64,000 bases of DNA from CAG-103 sp905215475 (GCA_905215475.1 CAJMPW010000002.1:62001-126000); one strand, 5' to 3'. Shown: positions 1 through 8,120, numbered from the stretch's first letter. Program-made: numbers and translations. Notes: generated by a model not told the origin, from the sequence alone.

Positions 1-231
1 GAGGACGGCCAGAGCAGCGTCGGCACGAAGCTCGACGTCTCGCACGACGCGGCGACCCCCGTCGGTATGCACGTCACGGCCAAGGCCGAGCTCGTTGAGG
101 TCGACCGCCGCCGCCTCGTGTTCCGCGTCACGGCGTCGGACGATGCCGGTCCGATCGGTCAGGGCACGCACGAGCGTTTTCTCATCATGGCCGAGAAGTT
201 TCTCGCCAAGGCGGAGGCGAAAAAGGGCTGA
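1..231 (+). CDS. Thioesterase (hotdog fold), C-terminal part
   Basis: Open from the window edge to TGA at 229-231, about 76 residues. The reading GTKLDVSHDAATPVGM then GQGTHERFLI matches the second half of the small hotdog thioesterases related to fluoroacetyl-CoA thioesterase FlK, which hydrolyse acyl-CoA thioesters in the cytoplasm. Key visible pieces are the SHDAATPVG stretch and the GTHERF strand. The N-terminal half is outside the window, so the start and full active site cannot be checked. The substrate is unknown. No terminator is evident before the hpf promoter. Confidence 0.75.
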   Translation, partial: EDGQSSVGTKLDVSHDAATPVGMHVTAKAELVEVDRRRLVFRVTASDDAGPIGQGTHERFLIMAEKFLAKAEAKKG

Positions 232-305
232 GTCCCGCTCTTTCCGCCGGAAAAATTGCCGGTCGTGCGGCGATTGAGAAAAAATTCACAGAATCCGCTT
301 CCCTT

Positions 306-334
306 TTGCCGCAAAATCGGTTATCATGTATATA
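306..334 (+). promoter_or_regulatory. Promoter of hpf
   Basis: TTGCCG (306-311), a 17-base spacer and TATATA (329-334) lie about 50 bases before the hpf start. It is read by eye as a sigma-A type promoter. Hpf is growth-phase regulated in other bacteria, and an alternative sigma factor cannot be excluded. Confidence 0.5.
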
Positions 335-381
335 ACGATCCGGGGTGACCCGGAGTGCAAACCTGAAAGGAGTGGCGTTTT

Positions 382-927
382 ATGAAGTTCACGTTCATCG
401 AAAAGAAAATGGCCCCGTCCGGTTCCCTGCGCGCGTATGCGGAGAAGAAGGTCAGCAAGATCGACCGGCTCTTCCGCACGGAAAGCGAGGCAAACGTCAC
501 CTTCAGCACGGAGCGCGGCCGCTTCACGGCCGAGATCACGATCAAGAATAACGGCACGTTCTTCCGCGCCCACGAGACGACGAGCGACATGTACGCCTCC
601 GTCGATTCCGCCGTGGCGACGATCGAGCGCCAGATCCGCAAGAACAAGACCCGCCTCGCCAAGAAGCTGCGCGACGGTGCGTTTGAGCGCGAGGTGCAGC
701 CCGATTTCCTCCCCGCGGATGACGCGGCCGAGGCCGGCGCGTTCGAGATCGTGCGCCGCAAGCGCTTCCCCATCAAGCCCATGAGCGTCGAGGAGGCGAT
801 TTTGCAGATGGATCTGCTCGAGCACACGTTCTTCGTCTTCCGCGATGTCGCGGCCGACGGTGCGGTGTCGGTAGTCTATCGGCGCAAGGACGGCGGCTAC
901 GGTCTCATCTCCGACGCGACGGATTGA
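382..927 (+). CDS. hpf: Ribosome hibernation promoting factor, long form
   Basis: 181 residues. The N-terminal S30AE/YfiA domain (about 1-100; MKFTFIEKKM, then basic helices with KKVSKIDRLF and RKNKTRLAKKLR) binds the 30S subunit. The C-terminal domain (about 123-181; EIVRRKRFPIKPMSVEEA, then GLISDA) is the dimerisation tail that pairs two 70S ribosomes into inactive 100S particles. Length and two-domain order fit long HPF of Firmicutes. An AAAGGAG ribosome site lies 8 bases before ATG at 382. It is monocistronic: its own promoter lies upstream and a strong hairpin terminator follows at 967-997. Confidence 0.95.
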   Translation: MKFTFIEKKMAPSGSLRAYAEKKVSKIDRLFRTESEANVTFSTERGRFTAEITIKNNGTFFRAHETTSDMYASVDSAVATIERQIRKNKTRLAKKLRDGAFEREVQPDFLPADDAAEAGAFEIVRRKRFPIKPMSVEEAILQMDLLEHTFFVFRDVAADGAVSVVYRRKDGGYGLISDATD

Positions 928-966
928 CGCCGTTGCCCGCTCTGCCTGAGCAAACACCAAAACACG

Positions 967-997
967 CAAAACCCCGCGCCATCCGGCGCGGGGTTTT
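967..997 (+). terminator. Terminator after hpf
   Basis: A GC-rich inverted repeat (CCCCGCGCC / GGCGCGGGG, loop of 4) is followed by TTTT. It sits 40 bases after the hpf stop. Confidence 0.85.
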
Positions 998-1147
998 CTG
1001 ACGTTACGGACACCGGAGATTTTTTCACCTTTCCGCTCGACCGGAGGTACGCAGACGCTCCCTCGCCGCTCCGGCGGCAAGACTCCGCGAGGCTTTCCGA
1101 CGTTACGGACACCGGAGATCTTCTCACCTTTCCGCTCGACCGGAGGT
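997..1147. repeat. Two copies of a 52-bp intergenic repeat
   Basis: Copies at 997-1048 and 1096-1147, offset 99 bases. They differ at only a few positions. Both contain acgttacggacaccggagat followed by a C/T-rich stretch and cacctttccgctcgaccgg. They lie between the hpf and hydrogenase terminators and in no supported gene. The open frames that cross them are ordinary shadows of GC-rich DNA. Confidence 0.8.
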
Positions 1148-1164
1148 GCAGCACAGACCGCAAG

Positions 1165-1204
1165 CAAAAAACGTGCATGGAAGAATGCTTCCATGCACGT
1201 TTTC
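1165..1204 (-). terminator. Terminator of the hydrogenase operon
   Basis: Long perfect stem ACGTGCATGGAAG / CTTCCATGCACGT flanked by A-tract and T-tract, so it can act in both directions. It lies 20 bases beyond the hydA stop. Confidence 0.85.
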
Positions 1205-1223
1205 TATCTGTTTTGCCCGCGGC

Positions 1224-2918
1224 TCAGGCGTGGTCGCCGTGTGCCGGGTAGTGGATGTGCAGCAGCTCGTGGGCGCGGCCCTTGAGCAGATTGTCGTAGA
1301 CATACGCCAGATCGGGGTTCTGCTGCGGGATGCGCAGAGCGCAGGCTTCGTCCGCCTTGAAGATGGCCTCGGCACGCTCGGCCTTGCGCTTGTTGCAGGC
1401 GGGGGGCTGACCGCCGCCGCCGATGCAGCCGTTCGGGCAGGCCATGACCTCGATGAAGTCAAACTGCTCCTCGCCGGACTCGACCTTGGCGATGAGCCGG
1501 TCGGCATTGGCCAGACCGTTGACGACCGCGATGCGGATGGTCAGGTCGCCGGCCGTGACGCTGAACGCCTTCGTGCCCTCAAGACCGCGCACGCCGCACT
1601 CGGCGATCGTCTGCAGGGTGTTCGGGCTGGCATCGTCGAGCACGCGGCGGATGACGGCCTCGGTCACGCCGCCGGTCACGCCGAAGATGACGCCGGCACC
1701 GGTGTAGTCGCCGAGCGGAGCGTCGGGCTCTTCATCCGGGAGCGCGGCGAAGTTGATGCCGGCCTCCTCGATCATGTCGCACAGCTCACTCGTCGTGATG
1801 ACGAGGTCGATGAGCCGCTCGCCGTCCTTCTCAAGCTCGGGGCGCGCAGCCTCGAACTTCTTGCCGGTGCAGGGCATGATGGCCACGGAGTAGACGTTCT
1901 CGCCCGCGAACTGCTTGCGGATGAGCGAACCGAACATCGCCATCGGGCTGCCGCAAGTGCTCACCTGCGGCATGAGGTGCGGATGACGGTTCTCGACGTG
2001 CTGGATCCAGCCGGGGCAGCAGGAGGTGAACATCGGCAGCTTCGCGCCGGTCTTGACCTTCTCGAGGAATTCTGCCGACTCCTCCATGATCGTGAGGTCG
2101 GCGGTGAGGTTGGTGTCATACACCACGTCCGCACCGAGGCGGCGCAGCGCGGCGACGAGCTTGCCGGTGCAGGGCTCGTTTGCGGGCAGACCGAAGCGCT
2201 CGGCCATGCCGACACGCACGCTGGGCGCGTACTGCACGACGACCTTGCGGGTCTGATTCTGCAGCATCGACCAGAACTTTTCGGTCTCGTTGCGGATCGT
2301 GATCGCGCCGGTCGGGCACACGGCGGCACACTGGCCGCAGCCGACACAGTCGGTATCCTTGAGGGTCTTGCCGAAGTCGGCAGAGATGTGCGCCTTCTTG
2401 CCGCGGCCGCTGAAATCGACCGCGCCGATGTTCTGGATCTCAGCGCAGGTGCGCACACACAGACCACAGAGGATGCACTTGCTCGGATCACGCACGATGC
2501 TCGGCGACGAGAGATCCATTGGCTCGGTGCAATAGGTGTTGGGCTCGAAGCGGTGCTCATCCACATGGTAGCGGCGGGCATACTCCTGCAGCTTGCAGCG
2601 GCCGCTCTGATCGCAGGTCAGGCAGTCGGCGCGGTGGCTGCTCATGAGCAGCTGCAGCGTCGTGCGGCGGCTGTCGAGCACCTGCTTGGTGTGGGTGTTG
2701 ACGACCATGCCGTCGCGCGGCTGCATGGAGCAGGCCGCGTCCATCTTGCCGCGGTCGTTCTCGACAAGGCACAGACGGCAGCCGCCGTAGATGGACAGGT
2801 TTTCACAGTAGCAAAGCGAGGGGATGTCGATGCCGTTGTTGCGGGCGACCTCGAGCACGTTGCGCTCGGTCGTGAACGGGCAGGACACGCCGTCGATGAT
2901 CATTTTCTTTTCAGCCAT
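1224..2918 (-). CDS. hydA: [FeFe] hydrogenase catalytic subunit, NADH-linked trimeric type
   Basis: 564 residues. Domain order: N-terminal 2Fe-2S ferredoxin domain (CYCENLSIYGGCRLC), the His/Cys cluster motif (HRADCLTCDQSGRC), two 4Fe-4S motifs (CILCGLCVRTC and CVGCGQCAAVC), then the H-cluster domain with TSCCPGW, MPCTGKKFE and MACPNGCIGGGGQP. All three H-cluster signatures are intact, so it should make or use H2. The gene lies directly after NuoF- and NuoE-like subunits, as in HndABCD/HydABC complexes, which couple ferredoxin and NADH oxidation to H2 production. Only 3 bases separate it from hydB. The maturation genes hydEFG are not in the window. Confidence 0.95.
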   Translation of the reverse strand: MAEKKMIIDGVSCPFTTERNVLEVARNNGIDIPSLCYCENLSIYGGCRLCLVENDRGKMDAACSMQPRDGMVVNTHTKQVLDSRRTTLQLLMSSHRADCLTCDQSGRCKLQEYARRYHVDEHRFEPNTYCTEPMDLSSPSIVRDPSKCILCGLCVRTCAEIQNIGAVDFSGRGKKAHISADFGKTLKDTDCVGCGQCAAVCPTGAITIRNETEKFWSMLQNQTRKVVVQYAPSVRVGMAERFGLPANEPCTGKLVAALRRLGADVVYDTNLTADLTIMEESAEFLEKVKTGAKLPMFTSCCPGWIQHVENRHPHLMPQVSTCGSPMAMFGSLIRKQFAGENVYSVAIMPCTGKKFEAARPELEKDGERLIDLVITTSELCDMIEEAGINFAALPDEEPDAPLGDYTGAGVIFGVTGGVTEAVIRRVLDDASPNTLQTIAECGVRGLEGTKAFSVTAGDLTIRIAVVNGLANADRLIAKVESGEEQFDFIEVMACPNGCIGGGGQPPACNKRKAERAEAIFKADEACALRIPQQNPDLAYVYDNLLKGRAHELLHIHYPAHGDHA

Positions 2919-2921
2919 GGT

Positions 2922-4805
2922 TCACGCCTCCTTGATCGCACCGAACGGGCAGCCGGCCTTGCAGGCGCCGCACTTGATGCATTTTTCCGGATCGATGTGG
3001 TGCGGCTTCTTCAGCTCGCCGGTGATGGCGCCGGCCGGGCAGTTGCGCGCGCACTTCGTGCAGCCCTTGCACACTGCCGGGTCGATGACATACGTCGTCA
3101 GGCTGCGGCAGCTGCCGGTGCGGCACTTTTTGTCGAAGATATGCTCGCGGTATTCATCCTCAAAGTTTGCGAGCGTGGACAGTACGGGGTTCGGCGCAGT
3201 CTTGCCGAGACCGCACAGGGAGGAATTCTGGATCATCTTGGCAAGGGAGCGCAGCTCCTCGATGTCGCCGGGGCGGCCGTTGCCCTTCGTGATCCGAGTG
3301 AGGATGTCGAGCATACGGGTCGTGCCCTCGCGGCACGGGGTGCACTTGCCGCACGACTCGTTGCAGATGAAGTTCATGAAAAACTGCGCGATGGACACCA
3401 TGCACGTATCCTCGTCCATGACGACCAGACCGCCGGAGCCGATGATCGCGCCGGCCTTCTTGAGCGAGTCAAAGTCCATGGGCAGATCCATGTGCGCCTC
3501 CGTCAGGCAGCCGCCGGACGGGCCGCCGATCTGCACGGCCTTGAACGCCTTGCCGTTTTTGATGCCGCCGCCGATCTCATACACGACCTCGCGCATCGTC
3601 GTGCCCATGGGCACCTCGATCAGGCCGGTGTTGACGACGTTGCCCGTCAGGGCGAAGGCCTTCGTGCCGGAGCTGCCCTCCGTGCCGACGGACTTGAACC
3701 AGTCTGCGCCCTTCTTGATGATGTCGGGGACGTTGGCAAACGTCTCGACGTTGTTCAGGCAGGTGGGTTTGCCGTACAGGCCCTTGTCGACGGAGCGCGG
3801 GGGCTTCGTGCGCGGCATGCCGCGGTTGCCCTCGATGGACGCGGTCATAGCCGAGCCCTCGCCGCAGACGAACGCGCCTGCGCCGCAGTTGATGTGCATA
3901 TGGAAGTTGAAGCCGCTGCCGAGGATGTTGTCACCCAGCAGCCCCAGCTCCTTCGCCTGTTCGATGGCAACGGTGAGCCGGTGCACGGCCATGGGATACT
4001 CGGCGCGGACGTAGATGTAGCCCTCGGTCGAGCCCGTGGCCACGCCCGCGACGATCATGCCCTCGATGACCTTGTGCGGATCGCCCTCCATGCAGGAGCG
4101 GTCCATGAAGGCGCCGGGGTCGCCCTCGTCGCCGTTGCAGACGATGTACTTCACGGGCTCTTCGGTGTGCGCAGCGACCTGTGCCCACTTTTTGCCCGTC
4201 GGGAAGCCCGCGCCGCCGCGGCCGCGCAGACCGGAATCGCTCACGACCTGCACGATCTCGTCCGGCTGCATCTCGAACAGCGCCTTGGCCAGCGCGCCGT
4301 AGCCGCCGATGGACAGATACTCCTCGATGGATTCCGCGTCGATGTGGCCGCAGTGCTCGAGCACGCGGCGGGTCTGACGCTTATAAAACGGGATGTCCTC
4401 CTGCCGCTCATAGAGCTCGCCGCCCTGGTTGTAGCCGAGGCGCTCGATGAACTGTCCGCCGAGGATGGTCTTCTGGATGATCTCCTCCACGTCGCTGACC
4501 TGGCACTTGGTGTACAGCCAGCCCTCGGGCTCGATGCGCACCAGCGGTCCCATCTCGCAAAAGCCGTGGCATCCGGACTTTTTCAGACCGACAGAATCGT
4601 CGTGATGCTCGGTCAGAGAGACCTCGCAGGGGACGCCCAGCTCATCCATGCGCTTTTTGAGCTCATGATAGACGTTCAGGTTGCCGCCGGCGACACAGCC
4701 CGTGCCGCAGCAGACAAGGATCTTACGCTTTTCCGCCTCGCGTGCGGCCATGTACTCGGCCTGCAGCGCGCGAAACTGCTCCAGGGATTCGATTCTCTGA
4801 CGCAT
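2922..4805 (-). CDS. hydB: NuoF-like flavoprotein subunit of the [FeFe] hydrogenase
   Basis: 627 residues. An N-terminal thioredoxin-like 2Fe-2S domain (about 25-120; CCGTGCVAGG, CHGFCEMGPL) precedes the NADH- and FMN-binding NuoF core (GRGGAGFPTGKKW, CNGDEGDPGAFMDR) and its 4Fe-4S site (SCGKCTPCREG). Two C-terminal 4Fe-4S motifs follow (CKGCTKCARNCPAGAI and CIKCGACKAGCPFGAI). This layout is that of HydB/HndC, the NADH site of bifurcating hydrogenases. The ATG overlaps the hydC stop by one base (TAATG), so translation is probably coupled. Confidence 0.93.
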   Translation of the reverse strand: MRQRIESLEQFRALQAEYMAAREAEKRKILVCCGTGCVAGGNLNVYHELKKRMDELGVPCEVSLTEHHDDSVGLKKSGCHGFCEMGPLVRIEPEGWLYTKCQVSDVEEIIQKTILGGQFIERLGYNQGGELYERQEDIPFYKRQTRRVLEHCGHIDAESIEEYLSIGGYGALAKALFEMQPDEIVQVVSDSGLRGRGGAGFPTGKKWAQVAAHTEEPVKYIVCNGDEGDPGAFMDRSCMEGDPHKVIEGMIVAGVATGSTEGYIYVRAEYPMAVHRLTVAIEQAKELGLLGDNILGSGFNFHMHINCGAGAFVCGEGSAMTASIEGNRGMPRTKPPRSVDKGLYGKPTCLNNVETFANVPDIIKKGADWFKSVGTEGSSGTKAFALTGNVVNTGLIEVPMGTTMREVVYEIGGGIKNGKAFKAVQIGGPSGGCLTEAHMDLPMDFDSLKKAGAIIGSGGLVVMDEDTCMVSIAQFFMNFICNESCGKCTPCREGTTRMLDILTRITKGNGRPGDIEELRSLAKMIQNSSLCGLGKTAPNPVLSTLANFEDEYREHIFDKKCRTGSCRSLTTYVIDPAVCKGCTKCARNCPAGAITGELKKPHHIDPEKCIKCGACKAGCPFGAIKEA

Positions 4806-5284
4806 TACGCACCCTCCTTTTCACGCAGCTCCTGGATCAGGTCCATAGCCTTTTCAGGGGTCATGGACGGGTGGACCGTGTCGTTGACCATCACGACCGG
4901 GCTCAGGCCGCACGCGCCGAGGCACGAGACGATCTCGATCGTGAACAGGCCGTCATCCGTGGTCGGCTTGCTCTCGCTCAGACCGGTGGCGTCATACAGC
5001 GCCTGCAGGACGTTGCCGGATTTGCGGACATGGCACGCCGTGCCGCGGCAGACCTTGAGTACATACTTACCCTTGACGTCGAGCGAGAAGTTTTCGTAGA
5101 ACGTCGCCACGCCGTAGATCTTCGACTCGCTGATGCCCACCTTGTCCGCGATGTAGCGCAGCGCGTCTTTCGGCAGATACCGATACTTGGCCTGAACATC
5201 CTGCATGATCGCAATGATCTGCGAGGCGTCGCAGGCGTGATCCGCGAGGACCTGGTCAATGAATTTGTAATCGATTTGTTCCAT
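4805..5284 (-). CDS. hydC: NuoE-like 2Fe-2S subunit of the [FeFe] hydrogenase
   Basis: 159 residues, thioredoxin-like NuoE family. The four cluster cysteines are seen in CRGTACHVRK and CLGACGLSP. The helical N-terminal half contains LPKDALRYIADKVG, typical of the family. It passes electrons between the flavin subunit and the other clusters of the cytoplasmic hydrogenase complex. It is first in the operon hydC-hydB-hydA, with GGAAAGGGA before ATG at 5284. A promoter is seen at 5359-5387. Confidence 0.93.
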   Translation of the reverse strand: MEQIDYKFIDQVLADHACDASQIIAIMQDVQAKYRYLPKDALRYIADKVGISESKIYGVATFYENFSLDVKGKYVLKVCRGTACHVRKSGNVLQALYDATGLSESKPTTDDGLFTIEIVSCLGACGLSPVVMVNDTVHPSMTPEKAMDLIQELREKEGA

Positions 5285-5358
5285 AATCTCGATTCCCTTT
5301 CCAACAAATTTGCACTTTGCCGGCTCCTACCCCGGCTGATGCAGGCTTTCTATATACA

Positions 5359-5387
5359 AATATACAGGATTTTTGCCGGAATTTCAA
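5359..5387 (-). promoter_or_regulatory. Promoter of the hydrogenase operon
   Basis: Read on the minus strand: TTGAAA (5382-5387), a 17-base spacer, TATATT (5359-5364). The expected start site lies about 70 bases before hydC. The spacing is ideal and both boxes are close to consensus. Confidence 0.65.
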
Positions 5388-5398
5388 TGCCCAGACCC

Positions 5399-5415
5399 GT
5401 CGTTTTGATAACGAC
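5399..5415. promoter_or_regulatory. Inverted repeat upstream of the hydrogenase promoter
   Basis: GTCGTT-N5-AACGAC is a perfect 6-base inverted repeat just upstream of the -35 box of the hydrogenase promoter. It could be an operator. It does not match the Rex consensus, so the cognate regulator is unknown. Confidence 0.35.
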
Positions 5416-5490
5416 AAACTGAGAGATTTTTTCACAATACGCCACACTTTTGCATCTCTGTGCATCTTTTGGAAAAATCGCCGCAAACGC

Positions 5491-5519
5491 TTGACACGCC
5501 TGTATTCCCGTGTCATAAT
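5491..5519 (+). promoter_or_regulatory. Promoter of the ABC importer operon
   Basis: TTGACA (5491-5496), 17-base spacer, CATAAT (5514-5519). It lies about 190 bases before the first gene. The transcript therefore has a long leader that includes the hairpin at 5642-5669. Confidence 0.75.
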
Positions 5520-5525
5520 CGAACC

Positions 5526-5712
5526 AAACTATGCGTCCGCGCCGCAAGCTCTGCTGCCGGCCCGGCCGCCGCCGATCCCGCACCGAATCTGACACCGAAT
5601 CGCCCATGAGGTGGAAGGCTGCGTGCGTGCTTTGCTGCACCGCCATGCCTTTCGGGCATGGCATTTTTTGTCTCTCGGCGTGGGTGGCAACCATGAAAAG
5701 GAGAGATCTGTA
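5526..5712 (+). promoter_or_regulatory. Long 5' leader with internal terminator (attenuator candidate)
   Basis: Between the promoter and the importer gene lies a GC-rich leader of about 185 bases. It contains pairing segments (GGTGG near 5611 with CCGCC near 5640) and then a terminator-like hairpin at 5642-5669, all before the ribosome site. This is the layout of a riboswitch or attenuator. No match to the TPP, SAM, cobalamin, guanidine or T-box consensus could be made by eye, so the ligand is unknown. Confidence 0.4.
5642..5669 (+). terminator. Terminator hairpin inside the importer leader
   Basis: GCCATGCC / GGCATGGC stem with a short loop, followed by ATTTTTT. It stands 45 bases before the start codon, so it would stop transcription before the operon unless relieved. 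Confidence 0.7.
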
Positions 5713-6711
5713 ATGAAACATCTGCGCAAATGCACGGCTCTGCTGCTGGCCGTCCTGATGGTATTCGCCCTCGCCGCCTGCGGTAAGAAAGACACGGGCA
5801 GCGCCGTTGACAAGGAGCTGACCGTCAACGTCGTCTCGCTCAACGGCACGACCGGCTTCGGCATGGCTAAGCTCATGGCCGACAGCAAGGCGGGCAATGC
5901 CGCGCTCAACTACAGCTTCACCGTCGAGACCGACCCGAGCAACGCCACCGCCGCGCTCGTCAACGGCACGGCCGACATCGCCGCCCTGCCGACGAACGCC
6001 GCCGCCGCGCTCTACAACAAAACCAATGGCGCCGTGCAGGTGCTCGCGCTCAACACGCGCGGCGTGCTCTACGTCGTGACCGACGGCACGGAGAACATCA
6101 CTTCCTTCGCCGACCTGCGCGGCAAGACCGTCTATGTCCCCGTGCAGAACCCGACCTTCATCTTCCAGTACCTGTGTGAGCGCAACGGTCTGACCGTCGG
6201 CACGGACATCACCATCGACAACACCTATGCCCAGCCGGCCGAGCTCAACACGGCGCTCGCCTCCGGTGAGGTGCACATCGCCGTACTGCCCGAGCCGATG
6301 GTCACGATCGCCCGCGCAGCCAATCCGGAGCTCACCGCCGCGCTCGACCTGACCGCCGAGTGGGACAAGGTCTCCGAGGCCGGCAGTCTCGTGCAGGGCT
6401 GCGTCGTCGTGCGCAAGGCGTTTGCAGACGAGCACCCGAATGAGGTCAAGGCCTTTCTCGAGGAATACAAGGCGTCCATCGAATTCCTGACCGCCGAGCC
6501 CGAGCAGGCCGGTCAGATGATTCAGGACGCGGGCATCTTTGCCAAGGCCGCCGTGGCTGCCAAGGCCATCCCGAACTGCAACGTCTGCTTCGTGACCGGC
6601 GCGGAGATGCAGGCGCCGCTCACGGCGTTTCTCACCGCGCTGAGCACCGTCGCCCCGCAGAGCATCGGCGGCAGCGTACCGGGGGATGACTTCTACTGCG
6701 TGCTGAAATGA
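5713..6711 (+). CDS. ABC importer substrate-binding lipoprotein (NMT1/SsuA type)
   Basis: 332 residues from ATG at 5713, chosen because GGAGAG precedes it by 7 bases. A longer frame from 5611 runs back through the terminator hairpin. The signal peptide ends in a lipobox (ALAAC, Cys23), so it is a membrane-anchored lipoprotein. The body is a periplasmic-binding-protein fold of the nitrate/sulfonate/thiamine-precursor group (ITSFADLRGKTVYVPVQ, AVLPEPMVTIA). It captures a small molecule for the permease and ATPase encoded next. The ligand cannot be told from sequence: sulfonate, taurine, pyrimidine precursor or nitrate-like solutes are options. Confidence 0.85.
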   Translation: MKHLRKCTALLLAVLMVFALAACGKKDTGSAVDKELTVNVVSLNGTTGFGMAKLMADSKAGNAALNYSFTVETDPSNATAALVNGTADIAALPTNAAAALYNKTNGAVQVLALNTRGVLYVVTDGTENITSFADLRGKTVYVPVQNPTFIFQYLCERNGLTVGTDITIDNTYAQPAELNTALASGEVHIAVLPEPMVTIARAANPELTAALDLTAEWDKVSEAGSLVQGCVVVRKAFADEHPNEVKAFLEEYKASIEFLTAEPEQAGQMIQDAGIFAKAAVAAKAIPNCNVCFVTGAEMQAPLTAFLTALSTVAPQSIGGSVPGDDFYCVLK

Positions 6712-7454
6712 AGCGTTTTGCCCGCGGCGCGCTGACGCTTGCATTCTGGGTCACGGTGTGGGCGGCGCTCGCGCTGCTCGTGAACCGGGAACTGCTGCTG
6801 CCCGCGCCGTGGGTCGTCGTGCGCAGACTGTGCGAGCTTGCGGCGACGGCGGCATTCTGGCGCATCACGGCCGTATCCATCGGCCGCGTGCTGCTCGGCA
6901 TCATGGCGGCGGTCGCGCTCGGCACGGGCATGGCCGTCGCGTGCGCCGCGTCCAGGACCGCCGATGCGCTGCTGCGCCCGCTCATGACGGTCGTCAAGTC
7001 CACGCCGGTGGCGTCGTTCGTCGTGCTCGCGCTCGTGTGGATTGCGCGCGACTGGCTGCCGGTGTTCATCTCGCTGCTCATGGTGCTGCCCGTCGTGTGG
7101 AGCAACGTCTGCACCGGCATCCGCTCGACCGATCCCGCCCTGCTCGAGCTGGCGCAGGTGTACGGCTGGCCGCGCGGACGCATCCTGCGGCGGATCTGTC
7201 TGCCGGGCGTGCGGCCGCACTTTCTCGCGGCGCTGCGCTCCGGCATCGGCTTCGGCTGGAAGTCCGCCATCGCCGCCGAGGTACTCACCGTGCCGCACAG
7301 CGCCATCGGCCGCATGATCTATGAATCGAAGCTGTATCTGCAGACCACCGACCTCTTCGCGTGGACGCTCGCGGTCATTCTGCTGAGCGTCGGGCTCGAG
7401 CGGCTGGTGCTGCGCGCGCTGACCCCGCGCGGGAAAGGAGGCGGCGGCACATGA
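6708..7454 (+). CDS. ABC importer permease (SsuC/TauC type)
   Basis: 248 residues, hydrophobic with about six membrane segments. The BPD_transp_1 region carries the EAA-type loop around LELAQVYGWPRGRILRRI, followed by GFGWKSAIAAEVL, typical of SsuC/NrtB-like permeases. The ATG overlaps the binding-protein stop (ATGA), implying coupled translation. It forms the membrane channel of the importer and pairs with the ATPase encoded immediately downstream. Confidence 0.9.
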   Translation: MKRFARGALTLAFWVTVWAALALLVNRELLLPAPWVVVRRLCELAATAAFWRITAVSIGRVLLGIMAAVALGTGMAVACAASRTADALLRPLMTVVKSTPVASFVVLALVWIARDWLPVFISLLMVLPVVWSNVCTGIRSTDPALLELAQVYGWPRGRILRRICLPGVRPHFLAALRSGIGFGWKSAIAAEVLTVPHSAIGRMIYESKLYLQTTDLFAWTLAVILLSVGLERLVLRALTPRGKGGGGT

Positions 7455-8050
7455 TCGAGGCGCATGACCTCACCGTGACCTATGACGGGCGCGACATGCT
7501 GCACAAGGTCACGCTCACCGTGCCCGACGGGGCGCACATCGCGCTCATGGGCCCGTCCGGCTGCGGCAAGACGACGCTGCTGCGTGTGCTCGCCGGGCTG
7601 CGCGCGCCGGACGGCGGCAGCGTGCGCGTTTCGCCCGGGCGCATCGCGTGCGTGTTTCAGGAGCCGCGGCTGCTGCCGTGGCGCACGGCGGCGGAAAATG
7701 TCAACGCCGTGCTCTCCGACCGGACGCAGACCATGCCGCAGGCGCGCGCATGGCTGGAGCGGCTGGAGCTCGGCGAGGCAGCGGAGCAATATCCCGCGGC
7801 GCTCTCCGGCGGTATGCAGCAGCGCGTGGCCATTGCGCGCGCGCTCGCGTATGATGCGCCGGTGCTGCTGCTCGACGAGCCGTTTCGCGGTCTGGACGCG
7901 GCGCTGCGTGCGCGCGTGATCGCGTGCATCGCCGCCGAAACGCAGGGCAGGACGCTCGTGCTCGCCACGCACGACCCTGCCGACGCCGACGCGCTCGGCT
8001 GCACGGTGTATGCGTATGCCGGCGGCGCATTTTGCACCGCCGTGCCGTGA
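7451..8050 (+). CDS. ABC importer ATPase (SsuB/TauB type)
   Basis: 199 residues from ATG at 7451, which overlaps the permease stop by 4 bases. AAAGGAGG precedes it. Motifs: Walker A GPSGCGKTT, Q-loop CVFQEPRLLPWR, signature LSGGMQQR, Walker B VLLLDEPF, switch His in LATHD. The QEPRLLPW sequence is typical of the nitrate/sulfonate/taurine subfamily. At 199 residues it is shorter than the usual 240-260, ending soon after the switch region. It powers the importer. A terminator follows at 8079-8111. Confidence 0.92.
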   Translation: MIEAHDLTVTYDGRDMLHKVTLTVPDGAHIALMGPSGCGKTTLLRVLAGLRAPDGGSVRVSPGRIACVFQEPRLLPWRTAAENVNAVLSDRTQTMPQARAWLERLELGEAAEQYPAALSGGMQQRVAIARALAYDAPVLLLDEPFRGLDAALRARVIACIAAETQGRTLVLATHDPADADALGCTVYAYAGGAFCTAVP

Positions 8051-8078
8051 AGTGCAAAACGCACCAAACGCACAAACA

Positions 8079-8111
8079 AAAACAGCCCGCTCCATCGGAG
8101 CGGGCTGTTTT
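8079..8111 (+). terminator. Terminator of the ABC importer operon
   Basis: AACAGCCCGCTCC / GGAGCGGGCTGTT stem with a 3-4 base loop, followed by TT. It lies about 30 bases beyond the ATPase stop. Confidence 0.85.
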
Positions 8112-8120
8112 GCGCATCCG

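Noticed and set aside
286..1194. A 302-codon minus-strand frame over hpf and the 52-bp repeats
   Set aside because: It covers hpf in antisense and two terminators. The repeated peptide in it comes from the DNA repeat.
1146..5099. A 1317-codon open frame on the plus strand opposite the hydrogenase genes
   Set aside because: It is the antisense frame of three clearly recognised genes. Its product is low in complexity with many His, Arg, Ala and Asp residues, as expected of shadows in GC-rich DNA.
5399..5440. Rex operator at the hydrogenase promoter
   Set aside because: TTGTGAAAAAATCTCTCA is only half of a Rex site and the GTCGTT inverted repeat does not match. The evidence is too weak for a call.
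5526..5712. TPP, T-box or guanidine riboswitch before the ABC importer
   Set aside because: No CTGAGA/thi-box, no T-box TGGNACCGCG, no ykkC core could be found. GGTGGAAGGC is only a weak T-box look-alike. It is kept as an unclassified leader.
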